Source: Pseudomonas morbosilactucae
GTDB taxonomy: Bacteria; Pseudomonadota; Gammaproteobacteria; Pseudomonadales; Pseudomonadaceae
Assembly (NCBI RefSeq): GCF_023241715.1
Contig: NZ_JALQCW010000054.1
Span: 1 to 39,340 of the forward strand
Reading direction: 5' to 3'
Length of the DNA: 39,340 bases
Below the pieces are notes generated by a model. That model was not told where the DNA came from. It saw only the letters and a list, made by a program, of their open reading frames with translations, and did not search any database. Within the stretch, counting starts at the first letter, position 1, and each line of letters begins with the position of its first letter. Positions 29,893-38,140 of the stretch are shown in pieces. The position numbers and the translations under genes were made by a program.

Positions 29893-30318
29893 TCAACCCT
29901 CCAGAAACTTGAAGTCATCGGCCAGTACCAGGCGCAGCCTTTCGCGAATGACGGCAACTTGCTCGGCACTGTAAGGCTTCGCCGGATGTTTACCCCAAAC
30001 CGGTGCGGGCCATGCAGCATCGTCGCGCTTACGCACAATGACGTGCATGTGCAATTGACTCACCACGTTGCCCAGAGTTGCCACGTTCAACTTGTCGGCG
30101 TCAAAAGAGTCCTTGAGCAACTCGGCAAGTGCCGTGGTCTCAAGCCACAACTGTTGTTGATCCGCCGCGTCCAGCTGGAAGAGTTCGCTTATATCCTCCC
30201 GCCGTGGCACGAGGATGAACCATGGATAGTTCGCATCATTGGATAGGAGTAACCGGCACAGTGGAAAATCACCGATGGGCAATGTGTCTTGTTGAAGCCG
30301 TGAATCTAAAGTGAACAC
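29893..30318 (-). CDS. HIT-family hydrolase
   Basis: A small nucleotide-binding hydrolase with the histidine-triad motif LHMHVIVR near residue 95. Family members cleave AMP from adenylated lysine, nucleotides or similar substrates; this one's substrate is unknown. I chose the GTG at 30318 (FTLDSRLQQDTLP), which has GAGGGGGAG about 8 bases upstream. The GTG at 30327 would add three residues and sits too close to that sequence. It is followed by slyX. Confidence 0.92.
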   Translation of the reverse strand: MFTLDSRLQQDTLPIGDFPLCRLLLSNDANYPWFILVPRREDISELFQLDAADQQQLWLETTALAELLKDSFDADKLNVATLGNVVSQLHMHVIVRKRDDAAWPAPVWGKHPAKPYSAEQVAVIRERLRLVLADDFKFLEG

Positions 30319-30614
30319 CGCGTGCACTCCCCCTCAGTTCATCACATTTCAGCTTGGCGCCCAGCGCAACAGGCAATGGGCCAAACGACAGACGCGCAGC
30401 ATACCTGCGAATGCCCGGCGGTTCATGACCCATGACCCTGCGTCGCACCGCTCGCAGAACGGGCGTACTGACAAGGGCCGGATGGCGCACCGCAAAAAAC
30501 GCCCCACACACGGACATTTTCCAATGCGACGCACTGTTTACGGGCGCGCAACTCTCACCCCCTCAGAAACTGACCGGTCGACCGCTCAGCGATCAGTTCC
30601 CTGCTGGCCGGCCG

Positions 30615-30633
30615 CTGTACGGAAACCGTACAG
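30615..30633. promoter_or_regulatory. Perfect 19-bp palindrome, probable operator
   Basis: CTGTACGG-AAA-CCGTACAG is an exact inverted repeat. A near half-site CCGCACAG recurs at 30658-30665, 32 bases (about three turns) from the matching arm. No regulator gene lies nearby and I do not recognise the consensus. Confidence 0.5.
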
Positions 30634-30879
30634 TACTGCATTTTTTCTGCACCAAAACCGCACAGTAGGTCTACGCTAAGCACCTTAAGCATCCGTGCAC
30701 TACTCACTGCAGGGTGTTAACCGGTAACGTTTTTGACCACAGGGGACGGATCGCCCCACGCACAACACGAGGGATACCGTGACGTCAAGCCAATCAAAAC
30801 GCACTTAAAACTCAAGCCTTATGCGGTTTTTGCAGGCCCATAGGGTCGTCGAGAAAAAATATTCGGTTTTTTTCGATTT

Positions 30880-30896
30880 GTGCACGCTTGTTGCAT
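30880..30896 (+). promoter_or_regulatory. Sigma-54-like site upstream of the porin
   Basis: GTGCACGCTTGTTGCAT resembles YTGGCACG-N4-TTGCW. GCACG and TTGCA are exact and correctly spaced, but the first G of the -24 GG is T. It is preceded by T-rich DNA. Transcription would begin near 30906. Confidence 0.4.
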
Positions 30897-30949
30897 TCTC
30901 CCCAACATCGTCTAAAAGACCCTCGTCGAAAGTGAGCGTCTTGAAGACA

Positions 30950-30957
30950 AATAATAA
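30950..30957 (+). promoter_or_regulatory. AAnAAnAA motif (possible Hfq/Crc target)
   Basis: AATAATAA fits the catabolite-repression motif bound by Hfq with Crc in Pseudomonas. It lies about 300 bases before the porin start rather than beside its ribosome site, so a role on porin translation is doubtful. Confidence 0.3.
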
Positions 30958-31256
30958 TAGTGGCAAGGCTGCCCTTGGGTGATTTGAGTGCTTGTGTAGA
31001 GGTTGTTTCTACCTTTCTCGCACCGTCAAAGACAGCACTGAAGTTGTCGGGCGCGTTACAACCCGACTGCAAAATAGCGACATGAATCAAGCCATTTGCG
31101 ACATGGTCGTAAAGAAGCTGAAAGGATAGATACTCAAGTATCGCCAACATTGTCAGCGTGATATAAGTTTGCGCCGACACAAAAAGAAAGAGCCGCCCAG
31201 ATAATAAAACAGGTGGGACGGCAGTACTCTTCTAAAAACCAAAGGAGCAAATCACG

Positions 31257-32570
31257 ATGCGCGTGATGAAGTGGAGCATGATCGCCCTGGCTGTTTCTGC
31301 AGGCACCTCGCAGTTCGCAATCGCGTCCTCTCAGGACGACGCAAAGGGCTTTATCGAAGACAGTACCCTGACCGCGAAAACCCGCGCGATGTACATGAAC
31401 CGTGATTACAAAAGCGGTGCCGGCAACGTCGCTAAGAAAGATGGTAGCCCAGGCTTCGAAAGCGGCTATCGCCAAGACACCGGTGTCAGCGAACTGCTGA
31501 ACTACCAGTCGGGCTTCACTCAAGGCACCGTAGGCTTCGGTATCGATGCCATGGCCATGGGCAGCGTCAAGCTTGACGGTGGCTCGGGTCGTGCAGGCAA
31601 CGGTCTGTTCGCCAAGGACTCGTCCGGCGATCCTGAAAAAACCCAATCCAAAGCGGCAGCCGCAGTCAAACTGCGCGTTTCCGACACCGTACTGAAGTAC
31701 GGCAACCAATTCGTATCCAGCCCGGTTTTCACCACCGACGACGGCCGTCTGCTGCCTGAAGTCGCCACCGGCACCTTGATCACCAGCAACGAGATCAAAG
31801 GCCTGGAACTGACCGGCGGTCGCTTCACCGCAGTGAGCGGTCAGACCTCCATGGGTCGCGACACCATCAACGGCACAGGCCTGACTTCGGTGAACCTCGC
31901 CGGCGCCACCTACTCTGGCCTTGAGAACTTCGTATTCGCTTTCCACGCTTCCGACGTTGAAGACTACTGGAAGAAGCAATACGCCAACGTGAACTACACC
32001 CTGCCGTTGAGCGAGAAACAATCGCTGAACTTTGACTTCAACGCCTATCGCAGCAACGACGAGGGTAAAAAACTCGGCGGCGATCTGGATAACCGCGTAT
32101 GGAGCCTGGCAGCAGCGTACAGCATCGACGCGCACAAATTCACCGTGGCGTACCAGCAGTCCTCGGGCGACACCGGCTACAAATACGGTGTTGACGGCGG
32201 CGGTACCGTTTACCTGGCCAACTCCGTGCAAATCTCCGACTTCGTCGGCGAAGACGAGAAGTCCTGGCAAGCTCGCTACGACATCAACATGGCCTCCTTC
32301 GGCGTACCAGGTCTGAGCTTCATGACCCGTTACACCTACGGTACCGACGCCACTGTTCGTAATGCTCTCGGCGCAATCACCACCGACGGCACCGAGCGCG
32401 AGTGGGACTTGGAAGCCAAGTACGTGCTGCAAGAAGGCCCGGCCAAAGACCTGTCCTTCCGTCTGCGTAACGCCATCTACCGTGGCAGCAACGCCGACTA
32501 CCGTGCAACCAACTACGACAACCTGAACGACCTGCGTCTGATCGTGGAATACCCACTGAGCATCTTGTAA
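31257..32570 (+). CDS. oprD: OprD-family outer-membrane porin
   Basis: A 437-residue 18-stranded-type substrate-specific porin with a signal peptide cut near residue 23 (SAGTSQFAIA). Family segments include GFIEDSTL, the QSGFTQGTVGFGIDA strand, ANSVQISDFVGEDEKSWQARYD and the C-terminal VEYPLSIL. AAAGGAGCAAATCACG precedes the ATG at 31257. The neighbours (HIT, slyX, membrane cold-shock protein, Dps-like) are those of oprD in PAO1, so it is the positional orthologue. That protein takes up basic amino acids and carbapenems. The loops differ clearly from PAO1 OprD, so substrate choice is not settled. Confidence 0.9.
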   Translation: MRVMKWSMIALAVSAGTSQFAIASSQDDAKGFIEDSTLTAKTRAMYMNRDYKSGAGNVAKKDGSPGFESGYRQDTGVSELLNYQSGFTQGTVGFGIDAMAMGSVKLDGGSGRAGNGLFAKDSSGDPEKTQSKAAAAVKLRVSDTVLKYGNQFVSSPVFTTDDGRLLPEVATGTLITSNEIKGLELTGGRFTAVSGQTSMGRDTINGTGLTSVNLAGATYSGLENFVFAFHASDVEDYWKKQYANVNYTLPLSEKQSLNFDFNAYRSNDEGKKLGGDLDNRVWSLAAAYSIDAHKFTVAYQQSSGDTGYKYGVDGGGTVYLANSVQISDFVGEDEKSWQARYDINMASFGVPGLSFMTRYTYGTDATVRNALGAITTDGTEREWDLEAKYVLQEGPAKDLSFRLRNAIYRGSNADYRATNYDNLNDLRLIVEYPLSIL

Positions 32571-32609
32571 TTCAGTGGTTGTCCGCAGGTAGAGCATTGC
32601 TCTAAAACA

Positions 32610-32645
32610 AAACCGCTCACCCTAATCCGGTGAGCGGTTTTTTTA
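32610..32645 (+). terminator. Terminator of the porin gene
   Basis: ACCGCTCACC and GGTGAGCGGT form a ten-bp stem followed by at least seven T residues, about 40 bases after the stop. Confidence 0.93.
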
Positions 32646-32785
32646 TGGGCGCCTTACAGCAATACAAAGGCAACGACTAATTAGGAAGCTAACAACTTAG
32701 CCAAACCGTCAGTTCTCGATGTAATAACTAACAACATCGGCTCCGGCAAAGAGTCGGTATTTATTGAAAGTGACAGAAATAAAAC

Positions 32786-32803
32786 AAGGGGCCTAAGCCC
32801 CCT
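32786..32803 (-). terminator. Terminator of the MscS-type gene
   Basis: On the minus strand GGGGC-TTAG-GCCCC is followed by TTGTTTTATTT. It lies about 50 bases after the channel gene stop. Confidence 0.75.
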
Positions 32804-32850
32804 GAATGAATCCCCCATACTTGACCGCTCGGGCAAGTTATTAGAGCGAC

Positions 32851-33693
32851 TTACTGCGGTGCAGCTTTCTGGACAACACGGATGACCCGCTGTGGAAACG
32901 GGATATCAATTCCTGCAGCCCGCAGTCGATCACGGGACAGCTCGTTGAAGCGGAACATCACGTCCCAGTAGTCCGCAGTCTTTACCCAAACCCGCAGCGA
33001 CAAGGTGATCGCACTGTCACCCAGGGTCGAGACCACTGCCACGGGCGCCGGATCGGCCAGTACTCGCTCATCCTGAGCCAGCTCCAGCAGGACTTCCCGA
33101 GCCTTTTGCAGGTCGGCGTCGTAATCCACGCCCACATCAAACACCACCTTGCGCGTCGGCTGACGGTTGTAGTTGGTGATGATGCCGTTGGACAGGTTGC
33201 CGTTAGGCACGATCACCGTCTTGTTGTCGCCGGTGCGCAACACAGTGTGGAAAATTTGAATGCTGTCGACCGTACCGCTGATGCCCTGGGCTTCGATCCA
33301 GTCACCGATACGGAACGGACGGAACAACAGAATCAGTACCCCGCCGGCGAAATTCGCCAGGCTACCTTGCAGGGCCAACCCAATGGCCAGGCCTGCCGCA
33401 CCGATTGCGGCCACAAAGGAGGTGGTCTCTACACCGATCATCGAGGCGACGCTGACAATCAGCAGCACCTTGAGAATGATGTTGGCCAGGCTGCTGATAA
33501 ACCCCTGCAGGGCCAGGTCGGCATTGCGCAGCGCCAGCAACTGACCGACTTTATGGGTCAGCTTGTTGATCAGCCACCAACCGATGGCCAGGGTAATGAC
33601 CGCCAGCAACACACGGCTGCCGTACTCCATGATCATTGGAATCCAGGCTTGGGAAGCCTTGACCAGGTGATCCACTTCAGCGTTCAAATCCAT
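32851..33693 (-). CDS. Small-conductance mechanosensitive channel, MscS family
   Basis: A 280-residue channel that opens under membrane tension during osmotic downshock. Three membrane helices lie at about 23-43, 65-88 and 92-125. The pore-lining helix has the typical Gly/Ala pattern (GAAGLAIGLALQGSLANFAG), followed by the cytoplasmic vestibule (FRPFRIGDWIEAQG, VPNGNLSNGIITNY). The length is close to E. coli MscS (286). AGGAGAAATAG precedes the ATG. It lies downstream of yajQ on the same strand, matching PA4394-PA4395. Confidence 0.95.
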   Translation of the reverse strand: MDLNAEVDHLVKASQAWIPMIMEYGSRVLLAVITLAIGWWLINKLTHKVGQLLALRNADLALQGFISSLANIILKVLLIVSVASMIGVETTSFVAAIGAAGLAIGLALQGSLANFAGGVLILLFRPFRIGDWIEAQGISGTVDSIQIFHTVLRTGDNKTVIVPNGNLSNGIITNYNRQPTRKVVFDVGVDYDADLQKAREVLLELAQDERVLADPAPVAVVSTLGDSAITLSLRVWVKTADYWDVMFRFNELSRDRLRAAGIDIPFPQRVIRVVQKAAPQ

Positions 33694-33738
33694 CTATTTC
33701 TCCTGATTCCCGGGGGCCCGGCTGATATGTCTGATCGA

Positions 33739-33775
33739 CAGAACGATCAAGTTCCAGGGAGCTTGATCGTTTCTG
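33739..33775 (-). terminator. Long inverted repeat between yajQ and the channel gene
   Basis: CGATCAAG at 33744-33751 pairs with CTTGATCG at 33762-33769. The stem extends by CAGAA/TTCTG past a one-base bulge. No T-run follows in either direction. It may end yajQ or act on the channel gene leader. Confidence 0.45.
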
Positions 33776-33830
33776 CCACTGCTCGGGCCTCGGACGCCAA
33801 TAAGCCCTGGAGGTTCCCGCAAGCAGCCAA

Positions 33831-34316
33831 TCAGTCGCGGAAGTTATTGAATTGCAGGGGCATACCAAACTCTTTGGCCCGCAGCGCCGCAATGGCCTCT
33901 TGCAGGTCATCGCGCTTCTTGCCGGTGACTCGGACCTGCTCGCCCTGGATCGCGGCCTGGACCTTGAGCTTGGCGTCCTTGATATGGGCGACGATTTTCT
34001 TCGCCAGCTCTTTATCGATGCCTTCCTTGAGGGTCGCCTCTTGCTTCATCAGCTTGCCCGAGGCGTAGGCGTCTTTGACTTCAAGGCACTGCACATCGAT
34101 CTTGCGCTTGACCAGGGACAGCTTGAGGATCTCGATCATCGCCTCCAGCTGGAACTCGGCTTCGGCAGTGAGGTTGACGGTCAGTTCCTTTTCCTTGAAC
34201 TCGAAGCTGCCTTTGCCCTTCAAGTCATAACGACGGTCCAGTTCCTTGACGGCGTTTTCCACCGCGTTGGTGACTTCGTGTTTGTCCAGTTCGGATACCA
34301 CGTCGAACGACGGCAT
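33831..34316 (-). CDS. yajQ: YajQ family nucleotide-binding protein
   Basis: A 161-residue protein starting MPSFDVVSELDKHEV and ending MPLQFNNFRD, the usual YajQ length and ends. YajQ proteins have two ferredoxin-like halves. Some bind cyclic di-GMP with high affinity and affect virulence in Xanthomonas and P. aeruginosa; E. coli YajQ binds tRNA and nucleotides. Which activity applies here cannot be read from the sequence. Confidence 0.96.
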   Translation of the reverse strand: MPSFDVVSELDKHEVTNAVENAVKELDRRYDLKGKGSFEFKEKELTVNLTAEAEFQLEAMIEILKLSLVKRKIDVQCLEVKDAYASGKLMKQEATLKEGIDKELAKKIVAHIKDAKLKVQAAIQGEQVRVTGKKRDDLQEAIAALRAKEFGMPLQFNNFRD

Positions 34317-34459
34317 GTACTCTCTCCAAATAAAAGGGGGCGCTACTCATGACATCGAGCACGCCCGGCTTGCGGTTAAAATCCGCGCTCATTATAACGG
34401 GTCTTTCCCCTCCTTCACTGCGAGCCGCCGATGCGCCTGCCAAACCGAGTAAAAAGCTG

Positions 34460-35377
34460 ATGTCGACCACCTGGCACGTACTCGGCGCCGGCTGCCTTGG
34501 AACCCTATGGGCAACCCGCCTGGCCCGCGCCGGCCTGCCGGTGCGGCTGATCCTGCGCGACAGTAGCCGCCTGCTGGCCTATGAACACGCCGGCGGCCTG
34601 ACCCTGGTGGAACAAGGTCGCGCCAGCCAGTACCCGATTCCCGGCACCACCCTGGACAGCCACGAGCCGATCAGCCGCCTGCTGGTGGCCTGCAAGGCCT
34701 ATGACGCCCAGGCGGCGGTGGCGCAACTGGCCCCGCGACTTGTCCCTAATGCGGAAGTGATCCTGTTGCAAAACGGCCTCGGCAGCCAGGACGCCGTCGC
34801 GACCACCGTGCCTCAGGCAAGATGCATTGCCGCCTCCAGCACTGAAGGGGCCTTTCGTGAGGGCGATTGGCGAGTGGTCTTTGCCGGGCACGGTTACACC
34901 TGGCTCGGTGACGCCGCCCACCCCACCCCACCGATCTGGCTGGATGACCTCACTGCCGCCGGTATTCCCCATGAGTGGAGCACCGACATCCTCACCCGCC
35001 TGTGGCGCAAACTGGCGCTCAATTGCGCGATCAACCCCCTGACCGTGCTGTACCACTGCCGTAACGGGGAGCTGCAGCAGCATCACTGCGAGGTCGCCAC
35101 CCTGTGCGCCGAACTCACGGAGTTGCTGGAATGCTGCGGCCAGCCTGCCGCCGCAGAGCAGTTGCAACAGGAGGTCGAACGGGTGATCCAGGCCACTGCG
35201 GCCAATTACTCCTCGATGTACCAGGATGTGGCCAATCATCGCCGCACCGAAATCAGCTACCTGTTGGGCCACGCCTGCCAGAGCGCCGACCGTCATCAGT
35301 TGCAACTGCCCCATTTGCAGCAACTGCGACTGCGCCTGGTGCAGCACCTGCAACAGTGCGGATTGCCCAGCGACTGA
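34460..35377 (+). CDS. panE: 2-dehydropantoate 2-reductase
   Basis: NADPH-dependent reduction of ketopantoate to pantoate for pantothenate and CoA. The ATG at 34460 (MSTTWHVLGAGCLGTLWATR) gives 305 residues; the longer open frame upstream lacks homology. It has an N-terminal Rossmann motif (GAGCLGT), a QNGLGSQD segment near residue 110, and a C-terminal helical domain with KLALNCAINPLT, which contains the catalytic lysine, and SSMYQDV. It is divergent from yajQ. A separate ketol-acid reductase may also do this step in the cell, so it could be a paralogue with another 2-oxo acid substrate. Confidence 0.88.
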   Translation: MSTTWHVLGAGCLGTLWATRLARAGLPVRLILRDSSRLLAYEHAGGLTLVEQGRASQYPIPGTTLDSHEPISRLLVACKAYDAQAAVAQLAPRLVPNAEVILLQNGLGSQDAVATTVPQARCIAASSTEGAFREGDWRVVFAGHGYTWLGDAAHPTPPIWLDDLTAAGIPHEWSTDILTRLWRKLALNCAINPLTVLYHCRNGELQQHHCEVATLCAELTELLECCGQPAAAEQLQQEVERVIQATAANYSSMYQDVANHRRTEISYLLGHACQSADRHQLQLPHLQQLRLRLVQHLQQCGLPSD

Positions 35378-35422
35378 GCAGCGGCTACGCTGCCCACTTG
35401 CTCCTTTCCTGCGATATAGCCG

Positions 35423-37459
35423 ATGCCATTGCGCCAGCGTCTCGAAAATCTGCCGGTCGGCCAAAAACTCTTGGCCGCCCTGCTTGTTCTGCTGACCACC
35501 GTGCTGTTGGTCGCCAACCTGACCTTTATCAGCGCCGCTTACTGGATCTCCCAGGAAAGCATGGCACCCCAGGCCTTGCAGACCATTGGCCGCCTCGTAT
35601 CGAATCCAACCCTGGCCATCGAAGCCCTGGACTCGCCGCAGAACGCGGAAAAACTCCTCGATGAGCTCGACAGTTACACACCCCTGCGCGCCGCTGCCCT
35701 GTATGACGGCAAAGGCCTGCGCCTGGCTCAATTGCAACACGGCGAACACCTGAAGCTGCCGGAGCGCTACCGGCACATCGAAGCCTGGCAGTTGACCGAG
35801 TTTCGCAGCAACCAGGTGATTACCCTGCCCCGCCCCGGCCAGGCGCCGGGGCATCTGTTGCTGGTGGCCACCAGCGAGCTGCCCATGGCCTTCTACACCG
35901 GGACCCTCACTGCCAGCCTGGGCATCCTGATCTTCAGCGTACTGCTGTGGCTGCTGATCGCCCGCCAGATCAAACGCCTGATCACCCAGCCGATCCACCA
36001 GCTCGAAGTGTTGTCGCGGCAAGTGACCCGGGAAGAGAACTACGCGCTGCGTGCATCCCGGGGCAACCACGACGAAATCGGCAGCCTGGCCGAGGCCTTC
36101 AACACCATGCTGTCGCGAATCGAAGCCCGTGAGCAACAGCTCAAACGCGCCCGTGACGACTCCCAGGCCGCCTATGACCAGGCCCAGGGGCTGGCGGAAG
36201 AAACCCGCCACACCAACCGCAAGCTGGAGCTGGAGGTTCAGGTGCGGAGCAAAATCGAGAAAAAACTCACCGGCTTTCAGAACTACCTCAACAGCATCAT
36301 CGACTCCATGCCGTCGGCCCTGATCGCCCTGGATGAGCAGCTTTACGTCACCCAGTGGAACCAGGAAGCCAGCGCCCTGTCCGGCACCCGCCTCGACGAA
36401 GCCCTGAACCAGCCGATCTTCCTTGCCTTTGAACCGCTCAAGCCGTTCCTGCCCCAACTCAAGGAAACCGTGGAGCAGCACACCGTGACCAAGGTCGAGC
36501 GCGTGACCTGGTTCAAGGACGAAGAAGCCAAGCACTACGCCCTGACCTTCTACCCCTTGATGGGCGGCGCAGGGCGTGGGGTGGTGATCCGTATCGACGA
36601 CATCACCCAACGCCTGTCCCTGGAAGAAATGATGGTGCAGTCAGAGAAGATGCTTTCGGTGGGTGGCCTGGCCGCTGGCATGGCCCATGAGATCAACAAC
36701 CCCTTGGGCGCGATCCTGCACAACGTGCAGAACATTCGCCGACGCTTGTCGCCAGAACTGCCGAAAAACCTCGAACATGCCGAGCTGGTCGGCATCGAAC
36801 TGGACAGCGTCAACCGCTACCTGGAGAGCCGGGAAGTGCCACAACTGCTCGACGGTATCCAGCAGGCCGGCGCTCGGGCAGCGAAGATCGTCACCCACAT
36901 GCTCAGTTTCAGCCGGCGCAGCAATCGGCAAATGGCCCCTTGCGACCTGCCGGCGCTGATCGACCAGGCGGTGGAAATCGCCGGCAACGACTTCGACCTG
37001 GCCATCGGTTTCGACTTCAAGGGCCAAGCCATCGTGCGCCAGTTCGACCCACAACTGGGACCGGTGCCTGGAACGGCCAACGAACTGGAGCAGGTGCTGC
37101 TCAACCTGCTGAAAAACGCAGCCCAGGCCATTCACCAGCGCGAAGACGATCGCGAGCCCGGGCGCATCATCCTGCGCACCCGCCTGAACCCGCCCTGGGC
37201 GGAAATCCAGGTCGAGGACAACGGCATCGGCATGAATGAGAACGTGCGCAAACGCACCTTCGAACCCTTTTTCACCACCAAGGAAATCGGCCAGGGCACC
37301 GGCCTTGGCCTGTCCGTGTCCTACTTCATCATTACCAACAACCATAAGGGACAGATGGAAGTGCAATCGACTCGCGGCCAGGGCACCTGCTTCACCTTGC
37401 GCCTGCCGCTGGCCGGCGCCCATCCGCTGCCCCAAGCACCGCAACCACTGGAGGGCTAA
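35423..37459 (+). CDS. Sensor histidine kinase (HAMP-PAS-HisKA-HATPase)
   Basis: A 678-residue membrane kinase. It has two membrane helices at about 12-35 and 155-178 around a periplasmic domain of about 120 residues, then HAMP (about 178-232), a coiled coil, PAS (about 278-400) and HisKA with phospho-acceptor His422 in GMAHEINNPLGAI. The ATPase domain has NLLKNAAQAI (N), VEDNGIGMN (G1) and GTGLGLSVS (G2). It has no receiver or Hpt domain, and no response regulator gene lies next to it. It corresponds in position to PA4398, reported to affect swarming and biofilm. The signal and partner are unknown. Confidence 0.93.
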   Translation: MPLRQRLENLPVGQKLLAALLVLLTTVLLVANLTFISAAYWISQESMAPQALQTIGRLVSNPTLAIEALDSPQNAEKLLDELDSYTPLRAAALYDGKGLRLAQLQHGEHLKLPERYRHIEAWQLTEFRSNQVITLPRPGQAPGHLLLVATSELPMAFYTGTLTASLGILIFSVLLWLLIARQIKRLITQPIHQLEVLSRQVTREENYALRASRGNHDEIGSLAEAFNTMLSRIEAREQQLKRARDDSQAAYDQAQGLAEETRHTNRKLELEVQVRSKIEKKLTGFQNYLNSIIDSMPSALIALDEQLYVTQWNQEASALSGTRLDEALNQPIFLAFEPLKPFLPQLKETVEQHTVTKVERVTWFKDEEAKHYALTFYPLMGGAGRGVVIRIDDITQRLSLEEMMVQSEKMLSVGGLAAGMAHEINNPLGAILHNVQNIRRRLSPELPKNLEHAELVGIELDSVNRYLESREVPQLLDGIQQAGARAAKIVTHMLSFSRRSNRQMAPCDLPALIDQAVEIAGNDFDLAIGFDFKGQAIVRQFDPQLGPVPGTANELEQVLLNLLKNAAQAIHQREDDREPGRIILRTRLNPPWAEIQVEDNGIGMNENVRKRTFEPFFTTKEIGQGTGLGLSVSYFIITNNHKGQMEVQSTRGQGTCFTLRLPLAGAHPLPQAPQPLEG

Positions 37460-37461
37460 AC

Positions 37462-38037
37462 ATGGGCTTTCGCTTGTCGAAAATTTATACCCGCACCGGC
37501 GACCAAGGCGAAACCGGGCTGGGCGACGGCCGCCGTGTGCCCAAGGACCACCCGCGGATCGAAGCCATTGGCGAGGTCGATACGCTGAACAGCCAGCTCG
37601 GGTTGTTGCTGGCAGGCCTGGCCGAACACAGCCGCGCTGCGGGTGATCTGGACGAAGTACTGGAGGTGTTGAGCCCTTGCCAGCACCGGCTGTTCGACCT
37701 GGGTGGCGAGTTGGCGATGCCGGAGTATCAGGCACTCAACGGAGCAGAAGTGGAACGACTGGAAGCGGCCATTGACCGCTGGAACGAGGAATTGGGGCCA
37801 CTGGAAAACTTCATCCTGCCCGGCGGTTCGACGCTGATTGCCCAGGCCCACGTCTGCCGCAGCCTGGCTCGCAGTGCTGAACGCCGCTGCCAGCATTTGA
37901 ATGCGCTGGAGCCTTTGCAAGGGGTTGGGCTGGCTTACATCAATCGCCTGTCGGACCTGCTGTTTGTCGCGGCACGCATGATCGCCAAGCGCCAGGGCAT
38001 TGCCGAAATCCTCTGGCAAGCCGCCGCCAAACCCTAA
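37462..38037 (+). CDS. Cob(I)alamin adenosyltransferase, PduO type
   Basis: Transfers the adenosyl group of ATP to reduced cobalamin, making coenzyme B12. It has 191 residues, starting MGFRLSKIYTRTGDQGETGL, the PduO-type ATP site, with the conserved RSAERR segment near residue 138 and a five-helix bundle. It starts two bases after the histidine kinase stop, so the two are probably co-transcribed. No cobalamin-dependent enzyme or riboswitch is seen in this window. Confidence 0.94.
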   Translation: MGFRLSKIYTRTGDQGETGLGDGRRVPKDHPRIEAIGEVDTLNSQLGLLLAGLAEHSRAAGDLDEVLEVLSPCQHRLFDLGGELAMPEYQALNGAEVERLEAAIDRWNEELGPLENFILPGGSTLIAQAHVCRSLARSAERRCQHLNALEPLQGVGLAYINRLSDLLFVAARMIAKRQGIAEILWQAAAKP

Positions 38038-38140
38038 CCCCCGCCCTGTCGGACCTGCGGTGTGCCGCAGCACGCCTGATTGCCTGTAGAAGCCAGCGCA
38101 GTCAAAGCCAGCGCCGACAACATCAGTCTCGACGTTTTCT

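Larger units (their letters stand above)
30319..31256. other. 938-base gene-free region upstream of the porin gene
   Basis: No convincing protein gene. The left half (to about 30700) holds a perfect 19-bp palindrome. The right half is AT-rich, with a sigma-54-like site (30880-30896) and an A-rich Crc/Hfq-type motif (30950-30957). Hairpins follow: GTAGA/TCTAC near 30995, GTCGGG/CCCGAC at 31046-31067, and the 14-bp palindrome GATACT-CA-AGTATC at 31129-31142. If transcription starts near 30906 the porin has a leader of about 350 bases. A 41-codon GTG-started frame at 30960-31085 lacks a ribosome site and is not called. Confidence 0.55.

Noticed and set aside
30311..30679. 122-codon plus-strand frame after the HIT gene
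   Set aside because: Composition is Arg/Thr/His-rich without a domain, it overlaps the HIT start, and it runs through the palindrome region.
30812..31180. 122-codon minus-strand frame in the porin leader
   Set aside because: No Shine-Dalgarno sequence or recognised domain. It covers DNA that looks regulatory (hairpins, A-rich motif).
34505..36610. 701-codon open frame on the minus strand
   Set aside because: Antisense to panE and the histidine kinase, both of which have complete family motifs.
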